From: a virus
Length of the DNA: 40,125 nt
Strand: one strand, 5' to 3'
Virus record (IMG/VR): IMGVR_UViG_3300050821_002787
Span: 1-40,125 of that record
Part shown: piece after piece, positions 1 through 7,655 of the stretch
Position numbering within the stretch: the first letter of the stretch is position 1
How the letters are laid out: each line of letters starts with the position of its first letter
Made by a program: the position numbers and the translations under genes
The notes under the pieces: model-generated
What the model was told of the DNA's origin: nothing
What the model saw: only the letters and a program-made list of their open reading frames with translations
Databases searched by the model: none

Positions 1-115
1 TATTATCTATTTTCTTCATAATCAATCTTATATATAAATTTTATTCAATTTATCGTATTTATAACTAATTGATAATCAATAATTTACAAATACACATATT
101 AATCAATAAATCTAT

Positions 116-146
116 TTTGTTATATAATAATTTATCACTATATTTG
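116..146 (+). promoter_or_regulatory. Bacteroidetes-type host promoter for the first + operon
   Basis: TTTG at 116-119, a 19-base spacer, then TATATTTG at 139-146. This matches the Bacteroidetes primary-sigma consensus (TTTG at -33, TAnnTTTG at -7, spacer 19-21). The start codon at 167 lies 20 bases downstream, room for a short leader. It would let the unmodified host polymerase transcribe the first block of small genes. The rest of bases 1-166 holds no gene I can support. Confidence 0.6.
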
Positions 147-166
147 TAGAAATTAATTTGTGCTAA

Positions 167-796
167 ATGAATACTTGGCTTGATAATTCCCAAATGGATA
201 TTGAAACTTTCTACCGTAGGTTTAGACATAAACCAAAAGTTAGGAACATTGAACAAATTCATGCTTTGTGGCTACGAGCAAACGAGCGAGCGATCCAGAG
301 AAGAAAAGATCTTCACGTGTGCATTAACTATTTAGTTAAAGAAATTTCGCCCAATAACAAAGGTGAACACGTTATATATTATTACGATAACGTCCGTGAA
401 GGAGAGATTTTGTGTCGTAAATTTTCAAAGGATAGTTCTGATGATAAATATTATTACTCACGTTACGATGTGTTAGAATTAAAAAAAAGAAGTGATGTTT
501 TAACTTTTATTCTTGCTAATGACAAGGCATTTGAAATTGGTGATATGTTTAATAAATTAGACAAACTATGTTCATATAGACATCTTCGGGTGTGGCAAAT
601 TTTAACTGAACGTATTTACGAAAAATTACGGGAGCATTATAAGAAGTTGAATATTATACCAGAAGATGTATTTACCATAGAAATATCTGGTATAAAATAT
701 TATGTTAATACCATTGAAAAACATAATACACATGGTTGGTTTAAATTTGAGATGAGAAATATTTGTGCAGAAAACGATAATATTAAAATTTCTTAA
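167..796 (+). CDS. Unknown protein, tandem paralog 1 of 3 (209 aa)
   Basis: I do not recognise the family. It is the first of three adjacent genes of 209-215 residues that are clear paralogs. Near the N-terminus all share an F-x-[RK]-[HK]-K-P-K block followed by an Arg-rich helix (here HALWLRANERAIQRRKDL). Near the C-terminus all share a segment ending in KYYV-type residues, T-I-x-x-H and an acidic-Asn tail (ENDNIKIS). No signal peptide, membrane segment or catalytic motif is visible. It follows the host-type promoter at 116-146 and so is probably expressed early. The basic N-terminal helix could bind nucleic acid, but that is a guess. Confidence 0.8.
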   Translation: MNTWLDNSQMDIETFYRRFRHKPKVRNIEQIHALWLRANERAIQRRKDLHVCINYLVKEISPNNKGEHVIYYYDNVREGEILCRKFSKDSSDDKYYYSRYDVLELKKRSDVLTFILANDKAFEIGDMFNKLDKLCSYRHLRVWQILTERIYEKLREHYKKLNIIPEDVFTIEISGIKYYVNTIEKHNTHGWFKFEMRNICAENDNIKIS

Positions 797-806
797 ATAA
801 GAAACT

Positions 807-1448
807 ATGTCATTTCAACACTATAATGATTTTAGAGTAAATTATAAAGCACCTGAGATATACGAATATAAATTCGGGAAAAAACCCAAAGTATGGACAA
901 TTTCCCAGTTACATGATTTGTATCTTAGATTAAGAGAGCGTTCTTCTAAAAGAACGAAAGAACTTATTAAATATGGTGACTATGTAATTAAAACAATTAA
1001 AGAAAATAAAAAAAAGGAACGTATAATATATTTTACAGACAAAGGAAAAATTTATATGTATTGTTTTACACAGTACTATCATGGTATGATAATGCAATAT
1101 GGTATAACTACAAGAGAATTGTCTTTATCAAATAGAGAAAAAGTATTAGATTATTTACTTGATGGTAACGAAGAAGCATTTGAAATTGGGCAAGAATATT
1201 ATCGTTTAAATATGTTAACTACTCGGCTGCATGGTAAAATACGGAATTTTATATCACAGGAAATAACCCGAAAATTACAAGCACATTTTACAAAAACTGG
1301 CACCACACCGTGTGATACTTTTGTTATTAATTTAGAAGGTGTTAAATATTTTGTAAAAACCATCGATAAGCACAATAGTTATAATGGTTATTTCAGATTC
1401 GAAATTTCAAACGAATACTGTCAGGAAAATGAGATTAATATTAATTAA
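807..1448 (+). CDS. Unknown protein, tandem paralog 2 of 3 (213 aa)
   Basis: Second copy of the family starting at 167. It keeps the FGKKPKVW block with the following Arg-rich helix and the C-terminal KYFVKTIDKH segment, but the middle third is diverged. It starts 10 bases after the previous stop with no Shine-Dalgarno sequence. Retention of length and of both conserved ends suggests a working protein rather than a decaying duplicate. Function unknown. Confidence 0.8.
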   Translation: MSFQHYNDFRVNYKAPEIYEYKFGKKPKVWTISQLHDLYLRLRERSSKRTKELIKYGDYVIKTIKENKKKERIIYFTDKGKIYMYCFTQYYHGMIMQYGITTRELSLSNREKVLDYLLDGNEEAFEIGQEYYRLNMLTTRLHGKIRNFISQEITRKLQAHFTKTGTTPCDTFVINLEGVKYFVKTIDKHNSYNGYFRFEISNEYCQENEININ

Positions 1449-1461
1449 TATTTAAAGTACA

Positions 1462-2109
1462 ATGACATATAAAGAATTTATAAAAATTAGACCTCATACT
1501 GCTAACTTTCAACGCGAAGAAGCTTTTTATAAGTTTTTTAAAAGAAAACCGAAACAATGGTCTCTTGAGCAATTAGATGATCTTAGAATACGTTCTGCTA
1601 TTCGTTCTAAAAAGCGATGGGAGGATTTGTATGACTATATTGATGTTATTGTTGAAAAGGTGCCTAAAAATAAATTTGGTAGGCATGTTGTATATTTTGA
1701 AGATAACGGGAAAATACGACAATACGAATTTCATGAATATTATAATCATCAAACTGAAAAAATAAGTTATGGATTTTCTTGTGGTGATGTGTGTTTAAAA
1801 AGCAGAAAAGAGTTATTGTATTTTTTATTGTTAGACGAAAATTGTCACATGGGTAATAATTTTAAAAATTTAAGAAATTTATGCACAATTTATGGTGATG
1901 TTGTCCACATCATTTTTTGTGATGTACTTTATTCTAAATTACATAAGCATTTTAAAAAAATAAAACAAATTCCTCCGCCAGTTTTTACAATTTGTATAGG
2001 TAAAAATAAGTATTACATAAAAACAGTAAATGATCATGGAAGTATAGATAGTAAATTTGAACTGGTTAGTATTTCAGAACATGATAATATTAATATATCT
2101 GATATTTAA
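1462..2109 (+). CDS. Unknown protein, tandem paralog 3 of 3 (215 aa)
   Basis: Third copy. It has FKRKPKQW, an Arg/Lys-rich helix (RIRSAIRSKKRWEDL) and the C-terminal block HFKKIKQIPPPVFTI followed by KYYIKTVNDH. The gap to gene 2 is 13 bases. Its stop codon lies inside the TTAATATATAG element that precedes the next gene. Function unknown. Confidence 0.8.
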   Translation: MTYKEFIKIRPHTANFQREEAFYKFFKRKPKQWSLEQLDDLRIRSAIRSKKRWEDLYDYIDVIVEKVPKNKFGRHVVYFEDNGKIRQYEFHEYYNHQTEKISYGFSCGDVCLKSRKELLYFLLLDENCHMGNNFKNLRNLCTIYGDVVHIIFCDVLYSKLHKHFKKIKQIPPPVFTICIGKNKYYIKTVNDHGSIDSKFELVSISEHDNINISDI

Positions 2110-2116
2110 TATATAG
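2106..2116 (+). promoter_or_regulatory. TTAATATATAG element before the 2121 gene
   Basis: Exact TTAATATATAG ending 4 bases before the ATG at 2121. The same decamer plus A/G/C precedes the tail sheath, tail tube and several nuclease genes. Likely a phage promoter -10-like box, but only the recurrence is seen. Confidence 0.35.
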
Positions 2117-2120
2117 ATTT

Positions 2121-2426
2121 ATGTCACTTGTTCATCTGCTTACTTACAAACAGTTCGTACTTAGCGAAGATATCATGTTCGGAGGAAATCCATCTTACGG
2201 CAAAGAAATAAATCATCCAGACAAAACATTAAACGATTTATACGAATTTGTCTACTCTGAATACCTTGGACGTGAAGTTTTTTGGGATGAGATAAAAGAC
2301 GTTTACACTAAGTATAAGGCTATTATGATTAACTCTAGACAAGAACCGATCGTTGATGATTTTCATAAAGTAGATGGTAAAACTTTTGATTATATGTGTA
2401 AAATTGTACTTAGCGATAATAATTAA
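2121..2426 (+). CDS. Unknown protein (101 aa)
   Basis: Not recognised. A soluble, acidic and aromatic-rich protein (for example EFVYSEYLGREVFWDEI), without signal peptide or membrane segment. Unlike most small genes in the window it lacks a clear R-xx-I-xx-IL tail. It ends MCKIVLSDNN and is followed 2 bases later by the next gene. Codon use looks like its neighbours. Confidence 0.65.
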   Translation: MSLVHLLTYKQFVLSEDIMFGGNPSYGKEINHPDKTLNDLYEFVYSEYLGREVFWDEIKDVYTKYKAIMINSRQEPIVDDFHKVDGKTFDYMCKIVLSDNN

Positions 2427-2428
2427 AT

Positions 2429-2752
2429 ATGCCAGCTTTATTACAGGATTCTGAAATTTTTCAGATGTATGATTGTTATATTTTTTCTAAGAAGAAATAT
2501 AAACTTATATGTGATTTAATATTATATATGCATACATATAAACATGACCCATCTTTAATATGTGAGTATTACAAAAAACGTACACATGGTGATAAAACAC
2601 TTAAATGGCATAGTTATAACGGTTTGTCAGGTTATACATTTGTCATTGAAGGAAATATTTGTAAATATACAATACGTATAGATTTTAAAAATATGAGTAA
2701 TATAATAAAAGAAGCTCTACGCAAAGAAACTATTTCGTATATTATAAAATGA
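2429..2752 (+). CDS. C-tail small protein (107 aa)
   Basis: Unknown function. Lys/Tyr-rich, with predicted mixed alpha/beta content. The last residues, ALRKETISYIIK, carry the tail pattern shared by about 28 small proteins here (basic residues, then I-xx-II-K). It is part of a tight + strand run, 2 bases after the previous stop and 9 before the next start. Confidence 0.7.
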   Translation: MPALLQDSEIFQMYDCYIFSKKKYKLICDLILYMHTYKHDPSLICEYYKKRTHGDKTLKWHSYNGLSGYTFVIEGNICKYTIRIDFKNMSNIIKEALRKETISYIIK

Positions 2753-2761
2753 TACATAATA

Positions 2762-3061
2762 ATGAATAAGTATATTGTTAAAAAATTATTATTGGAAGCA
2801 TACACTAAGCACTCAACACCTAAAATGTGTAGAATGTTATGTGATAATAATGAAGAAATATTAAATTCTATTTCTGTAAGTATATGTGACGGTGAATTAT
2901 GTTATATAAAAGGAATTAGATTTGATGCTAGTGATAAGGAATTTAGTAAATATTTTTATAAAGATGAGCCAAAAAAATCAAATTTTGTTTATTTTTATAT
3001 AAAAAAAGAATATCGAAAATATATAATTAATTTAATATTAAATAATCATGATTCAGAATAA
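2762..3061 (+). CDS. C-tail small protein (99 aa)
   Basis: Unknown function. The tail block EYRKYIINLIL is followed by six extra residues, so here the motif is slightly internal. The 3' end overlaps the next gene by 14 bases, which suggests coupled translation. No membrane or catalytic motif is seen. Confidence 0.65.
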   Translation: MNKYIVKKLLLEAYTKHSTPKMCRMLCDNNEEILNSISVSICDGELCYIKGIRFDASDKEFSKYFYKDEPKKSNFVYFYIKKEYRKYIINLILNNHDSE

Positions 3062-3335
3062 TTTAATATTTGACTTATTAATGGATTTTTGTGAGCAGCA
3101 TACTATATTGAGTTCTAATTTAGAGTATGATAATAGAAGAAGAAGTGAAATTTTTGCTGAAAGAAGAGGTGTGGTAGCAATTAGTTTTAATTTAAAAAAT
3201 AATAGTGTACATTATATCTATAAACAAGAAGATATTAATGATACATCAAATACTTATAATGATATTGTTTTGTTTATATTAAAAGATGAGTTGGCTAGAT
3301 ATCGTGATAATAAAATTAAAGAAATTTTAAAATGA
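3048..3335 (+). CDS. C-tail small protein (95 aa)
   Basis: Unknown function. The middle has a short Arg/Glu-rich helix (RRRSEIFAERRG). The C-terminus YRDNKIKEILK is a textbook example of the shared tail. Its stop lies in AAAATGA, so the next ATG overlaps by four bases. Confidence 0.7.
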   Translation: MIQNNLIFDLLMDFCEQHTILSSNLEYDNRRRSEIFAERRGVVAISFNLKNNSVHYIYKQEDINDTSNTYNDIVLFILKDELARYRDNKIKEILK

Positions 3336-3850
3336 AAATAAATAATATTACATTCTCAGATAGACAATCGGTTGATGATATGGCTATACACACGGATATT
3401 TATGATTTTTATAAGACTTTAATAAAATCACTTCTTGTAAAAAGTTTTTCAAAGGAAGCTATTTTTACAGTAATTCGGTTAAATTTTAAAACTGACCTTG
3501 TTTTTGTAAAATCAAATGTTTTCACACAAGATAATGTATATAAATATAACATGGATAATATTGACATTAGTGTTGATGGTGTGTCGGAAAATAGTATTAT
3601 ATTTGAGGTGAGTTTAAGAAAAAATAAAAATAATTTAAAAAAACTAAATTATTATAATAAATTTGATACTGACTACACCAAAAAATATACTGATTATAGT
3701 GCCGATCCATTAGTCGAAATGTATAAATATGATAAATTATACCAATCGAATGAACAGTATATCGAATATAGATATGAAGTAGTATTTTATCTTCCGATAA
3801 TACTCGCTGATATTAGGAAAGCAAAAATTGATAGTGTTATAAATGAGTAA
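3332..3850 (+). CDS. C-tail protein, long version (172 aa)
   Basis: Unknown function. Longer than most of the group, with a Tyr/Asp/Lys-rich middle and a late segment EVVFYLPIILADIRKAKIDSVINE whose last part fits the shared tail. It begins by ATGA overlap with the 3048 gene and ends about 30 bases before the methyltransferase gene. Confidence 0.7.
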   Translation: MKINNITFSDRQSVDDMAIHTDIYDFYKTLIKSLLVKSFSKEAIFTVIRLNFKTDLVFVKSNVFTQDNVYKYNMDNIDISVDGVSENSIIFEVSLRKNKNNLKKLNYYNKFDTDYTKKYTDYSADPLVEMYKYDKLYQSNEQYIEYRYEVVFYLPIILADIRKAKIDSVINE

Positions 3851-3881
3851 CAACAATACATAAAAACAAATAAACATACAT

Positions 3882-4619
3882 ATGAATACAATTGAAGAAG
3901 TACTTAAAAATTGCATAGTAGAAGGTAATATTGTCAAATTACCTGACACAATTCTTGACCGTAAATTATATCAAGGTGTTGCTAAAAAACTTGAATTGGT
4001 TGGAGGCAAATGGAAATCTGGTAAAATTAAAGGATTTGTTTTTGAAGAAAATCCAGAATCTCTACTGAAAGAAATATCTAGTGGAGAAACCCGGAATCTT
4101 AAAAAAGAATTTCAATTTTTCGGCACACCAGATGATCTTGCTGATGAAGTTGTCCAGTATGCTGATATTAAACTGCAGCATAAAGTTCTTGAACCATCAG
4201 CAGGTCAAGGAGCACTTATTAAAGCAATTAATCGTGTGTGTTCTGAATTAAAAGTAGACTGTTACGAATTAATGCCTGTTAACAGAACTTTTCTGATGAA
4301 AATACCAACTGTTAATTTAATAGGTGAAGATTTTTTGATAAGAAGTGATAATAAAAAATATGACAGAATCGTTGCTAACCCACCTTTTTCTAAAAATCAA
4401 GACATTGAACATGTTTATCGAATGTTTGAACTATTAAAAACAGGTGGTCGCCTAGTTTCTATAACATCCAGACATTGGGAACATTCGTCGAATAAAAAAG
4501 AAACAGAATTTAGAAAATGGTTGAGTGAAGTCGATGCTCAGATAATTCCTGTTGATGCGGGGAAATTTAAAAAATCTGGTACGATGATAGCAAGTAATAT
4601 TATAATTATAAACAAATAA
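3882..4619 (+). CDS. N6-adenine-type DNA methyltransferase (245 aa)
   Basis: A class I SAM-dependent methyltransferase that probably methylates adenine in DNA. Residues 102-110 (VLEPSAGQG) form the SAM-binding motif I, and NPPF at 166-169 is the catalytic (N/D)PP(F/Y) motif. The first 80 residues form a separate small domain (VKLP...GGKWKSGKIKGFVF) that I associate with methyltransferases annotated in Bacteroidetes and their phages. No restriction partner is adjacent, so protection of phage DNA against host restriction, or gene control, is more likely than a restriction-modification system. It precedes a membrane protein, a CYTH enzyme and a nucleotidyltransferase with spacings of 3, 4 and -4 bases, so it probably belongs to their operon. 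Confidence 0.88.
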   Translation: MNTIEEVLKNCIVEGNIVKLPDTILDRKLYQGVAKKLELVGGKWKSGKIKGFVFEENPESLLKEISSGETRNLKKEFQFFGTPDDLADEVVQYADIKLQHKVLEPSAGQGALIKAINRVCSELKVDCYELMPVNRTFLMKIPTVNLIGEDFLIRSDNKKYDRIVANPPFSKNQDIEHVYRMFELLKTGGRLVSITSRHWEHSSNKKETEFRKWLSEVDAQIIPVDAGKFKKSGTMIASNIIIINK

Positions 4620-4622
4620 CAC

Positions 4623-4826
4623 ATGAAAATTATAAAAGAAATATTTTACAATTTTTTACCTACATTTAAGATAGTATATCCGATGTATATCATGGGTATT
4701 GTATTAGCTGGATATGCTTTTTTAGTGACTCGTTCTCCCGTAAGTAGTATTATGTTTATACTTGGACCGATCACTCATATAATAATAACTATTATCGATG
4801 TGTTAAATAATAAACCTAAAGATTAA
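4623..4826 (+). CDS. Small membrane protein (67 aa)
   Basis: Two hydrophobic stretches are visible: about residues 18-36 (YPMYIMGIVLAGYAFLV) and 42-60 (SIMFILGPITHIIITIIDV), joined by a short loop. This predicts a two-pass inner-membrane hairpin. It sits 3 bases after the methyltransferase and 4 before the CYTH gene. Function unknown. Confidence 0.7.
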   Translation: MKIIKEIFYNFLPTFKIVYPMYIMGIVLAGYAFLVTRSPVSSIMFILGPITHIIITIIDVLNNKPKD

Positions 4827-4830
4827 TTTT

Positions 4831-5331
4831 ATGCCTAAAAATTTAGAAATAGAAAAACGATATCTTCTTAAAAAATTACCAAATATATTGGATACCAAAT
4901 TACTTAAGCATGGATATGATGAAGTGCATTATATTGATCAACATTATGGAAAATCTGGCAGATTTAGACGTTCGGAAATATACTTACCAAATAAACCCAT
5001 ATTATATAAATATGTGAAAACTATCAAGAAAGCTATATCCAGAGGTGTTAATAGTGAAATAGAAAATGATTTAACGGCTCACGAATTTGAAAATGAAATT
5101 GTAAAATGTAATCGGATTATAAGAAAAGTCCGCTGGATTAAAAAAGTAGGAAAATATAAATGGGAAATCGATGTTTTTAAGGATATTAATATGGTTATTG
5201 CTGAAGTAGAAGTAAAAACTAAAAAAGAATTAAAAACAGTAAGCGTTCCGAAATTTATAAAAGAACAATTATTGATTGATATAACAGGTGATAAAATATT
5301 TTCAAATTATAATTTATCTATTAAAAAATGA
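4831..5331 (+). CDS. CYTH-domain (triphosphate tunnel) protein (166 aa)
   Basis: The N-terminal EIEKRYLL fits the CYTH signature E-x-E-x-[K/R]. Later blocks of alternating charged strands include KWEIDVFKD and VIAEVEVKT, typical of the tunnel-lining beta strands. CYTH proteins bind or hydrolyse triphosphates (RNA 5'-triphosphatase, thiamine triphosphatase, inorganic triphosphatase) with divalent metal. Length is near that of small single-domain bacterial members. The substrate cannot be read from sequence. The gene overlaps the next (Pol-beta-type nucleotidyltransferase) by ATGA, which favours a joint role on RNA ends or nucleotides, but that is inference. Confidence 0.82.
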   Translation: MPKNLEIEKRYLLKKLPNILDTKLLKHGYDEVHYIDQHYGKSGRFRRSEIYLPNKPILYKYVKTIKKAISRGVNSEIENDLTAHEFENEIVKCNRIIRKVRWIKKVGKYKWEIDVFKDINMVIAEVEVKTKKELKTVSVPKFIKEQLLIDITGDKIFSNYNLSIKK

Positions 5332-6656
5332 AATTAGATATACAATATTTAAAAGATAATAATTTAATTATTTTCGAAAGCATTTCTGGATCTACAGCAT
5401 ACGGCCTCGCCCGTGAAGGGAAGAGCGATTTAGATATACGAGGAGTGTATATTAGCCCTCTTAGAAATTTATTAGGAACATCTTATGTAGATTCACTTAA
5501 AAAAAATTCATCTGTCGAACAATTTTTAAATTCTTTTAAAGATGATGCAAAAGCTCAAAAATTTTTCACAAAATATAACAGTGAAGAACTATCTTATTTA
5601 ATAGAATCTGTTTTCGGTCAAAATTATGATGAACAAGTATCTGACGATACGAATGATACCATGTATTATGAGGTTGGTAAATTTTTGAAATTGATACAAA
5701 AAAATAATCCGAATATATTAGAGTTATTGAATATGCCTGATGAATTTGTTAAATATAAGCACCCTGTGTATGATTTAATTCTTGAACACAAAGACAAATT
5801 TATAACTAAAAAATGTAAAAATTCATTTATAGATTATGCCTATTCTCAATTGAAGAAAGCTCGTGGAGGCAATAAAAAGGTAGTTCAGAAAGTTGGTAAA
5901 ATTAAAAAAACACCACTAGATTTTTGTTTTGTGCTTATAGACGGTAAATCTAAAAAGTTAAAAGATTATTTAAAAACCAATAATTTAGAACAAAAATTTG
6001 CTGGGCTTGTTAAAATAAAAAATGCACGCGATGTATATGGTTGTTATTACGACCGTTTAGCACATGATCTTTTTTCGAAATATGGTAATAAAGCTGGACA
6101 AAAAGTTAAAATTGCTTCACGTAAAAAGAATGATCTACCATGTGGATTTAAATTTAAAGGTATAATAAATGATACTAGTAAGGATTCTAATGATATTAGA
6201 TTATCGTCTATACCAAAAAATATTGAAAAAGAAAGCTTTCTGTGTAATATTATTTACAATAAAGATGGATATACTAAGTACTGTAATGTGTATACAGATT
6301 ACTGGAAGTGGGTGGAAGATCGTAATGAACAACGCTACATAGATAATGTAGCTAATGGCTATAAAGGATATGATCTTAAAAACGCTATGCATTCTGTACG
6401 TTTAACACGCATGGCGGAAGAAATCCTTGACGGGAAAGGAATAATTGTTAACAGAAAGAATGATCGCGATTATCTACTATCCATAAGAGAAGGTAAAATT
6501 TCCTACGAAGATCTTATAAAGACTGTTGAGGATAGTATTGCCAATCTTGGTGAAAAATTTATGAAATCAACTTTGCCGGAATCTGTTGATAATAAATTAA
6601 TTGATGAAATTCTTTATAATATAAGAATGAGTTTTTATAATATAAATGTTTTATGA
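5328..6656 (+). CDS. Pol-beta-superfamily nucleotidyltransferase, RlaP/YcgL-like (442 aa)
   Basis: Residues 21-26 (GSTAYG) followed by SDLDIRG at 33-39 form the G-S-x(n)-D-x-D nucleotidyltransferase signature; D34 and D36 are the metal ligands. The 'Predicted nucleotidyltransferase' family (COG3541, RlaP) has this same start and has been linked to RNA-repair gene clusters. This copy is longer than the ones I know, with extra basic segments around residues 170-300. Coupling by ATGA to the CYTH gene suggests the pair acts together, perhaps in RNA end repair or tRNA modification during host attack on RNA; this is inference. No kinase or ligase partner is seen in the window. Confidence 0.82.
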   Translation: MKLDIQYLKDNNLIIFESISGSTAYGLAREGKSDLDIRGVYISPLRNLLGTSYVDSLKKNSSVEQFLNSFKDDAKAQKFFTKYNSEELSYLIESVFGQNYDEQVSDDTNDTMYYEVGKFLKLIQKNNPNILELLNMPDEFVKYKHPVYDLILEHKDKFITKKCKNSFIDYAYSQLKKARGGNKKVVQKVGKIKKTPLDFCFVLIDGKSKKLKDYLKTNNLEQKFAGLVKIKNARDVYGCYYDRLAHDLFSKYGNKAGQKVKIASRKKNDLPCGFKFKGIINDTSKDSNDIRLSSIPKNIEKESFLCNIIYNKDGYTKYCNVYTDYWKWVEDRNEQRYIDNVANGYKGYDLKNAMHSVRLTRMAEEILDGKGIIVNRKNDRDYLLSIREGKISYEDLIKTVEDSIANLGEKFMKSTLPESVDNKLIDEILYNIRMSFYNINVL

Positions 6657-7038
6657 TAAAAATTATAACGTAATATTTAGCAAATTATTGAGACGTAAAA
6701 TGGAACCAACTCTGGAAGAATATTACAAAGCAACTAAACATGAGTTATATAAGAACGGTATCAAATTAAATAAAATTGAAGACGATCAGCTTATAGGTCG
6801 TTTAAATAATTTTATTAATAGACGATTTATATCTAATGTTAAATTTTTATATGAAAAAAATAATAGTGCAAAGAAAAGAGAAATACAATGGTTTGTTAAT
6901 GAATACACGGAAACTAATGATAATTATATTGTAAATATGGATAGTAAAGTTTATAGTAAATATGCCTATGTTATTATAACACCTTCTCATCTGATAAGAA
7001 ATTATCGCATCAACAGTATTTTAGATAATATAAAATAA
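6646..7038 (+). CDS. C-tail small protein (130 aa)
   Basis: Unknown function. It overlaps the 3' end of the nucleotidyltransferase gene by 11 bases. A later start at 6700 (MEPTLEEYY) is possible and would remove the overlap. Tail: LIRNYRINSILDNIK, matching the shared pattern. Basic and helical overall. Confidence 0.65.
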   Translation: MFYDKNYNVIFSKLLRRKMEPTLEEYYKATKHELYKNGIKLNKIEDDQLIGRLNNFINRRFISNVKFLYEKNNSAKKREIQWFVNEYTETNDNYIVNMDSKVYSKYAYVIITPSHLIRNYRINSILDNIK

Positions 7039-7053
7039 TTATATATTGTAAAT

Positions 7054-7350
7054 ATGACTGATAAGAAATTTATTAATATTATTAAAAAATCTGTTAATAA
7101 AACTTTACCTGAATTTATTATTTTAGAAAAAGAAATAAAATGGATCGTATATTGCTATAAACGAGAAAATTTAAGCTACGAAAATATCAGATATTTAGTA
7201 CTACGTAAACATAATAATGGCACATTATCATTTTATGATTTTGGTAATGAATTGCTGACGTATGATAAAGAAGATTATTTTTTAATTGATATTAAAAAAG
7301 AAATTAGAAAAAGAAATATTAAGAAAATAATAAAATTCATAACAAAATGA
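7054..7350 (+). CDS. C-tail small protein, paralog pair member 1 (98 aa)
   Basis: Unknown function. Aligns along its whole length with the next gene: K-x-I-K-x-x-[VK]-x-[KR], L-P, E-I-[KN]-W, the YLVLRK/YLIFRK strand, and the basic tail RKRNIKKIIKFITK. The pair is a recent tandem duplication. It ends in AAAATGA, overlapping the next start. Confidence 0.7.
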   Translation: MTDKKFINIIKKSVNKTLPEFIILEKEIKWIVYCYKRENLSYENIRYLVLRKHNNGTLSFYDFGNELLTYDKEDYFLIDIKKEIRKRNIKKIIKFITK

Positions 7351-7655
7351 TTTTTGATAAAGATAAATATATTAAATTAATTAAAGTCGCACTTAAAAGA
7401 GATTTGCCTAAATATACTATACGTAAGGAAGAAATTAATTGGATGATAAAGATTCAACTCAAATATTTAGAAAAATCAATTTCTCATAAATATTTAATTT
7501 TCAGAAAATATAAAAATTATAGAATAGAATTTATTGATGATGGTGATGTTTTATTAGATGTTTATTCAGATCATAAAAATTTCTATGTAATAAATTATGT
7601 AGCCGAGGTTAGTAGAATTAGAATAAATAAAATTAATAATATTCTTAGCTATTAG
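7347..7655 (+). CDS. C-tail small protein, paralog pair member 2 (102 aa)
   Basis: Tandem paralog of the preceding gene. Tail SRIRINKINNILSY. It ends with TAG, rare in this window, and its last 11 bases overlap the 3' end of the converging terminase gene; no terminator lies between them. Confidence 0.7.
   Translation: MIFDKDKYIKLIKVALKRDLPKYTIRKEEINWMIKIQLKYLEKSISHKYLIFRKYKNYRIEFIDDGDVLLDVYSDHKNFYVINYVAEVSRIRINKINNILSY

Noticed and set aside
65-262. Small - strand open frame at the window start
   Set aside because: It lies over the promoter and 5' end of the 167 gene, has no family features and looks like an antisense shadow.
7653-7655. Recoding of TAG as a sense codon, as in some large Bacteroidetes phages
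   Set aside because: TAG is rare here but ends the 7347 gene at the place its paralog ends, and reading through gives no family-like sequence.
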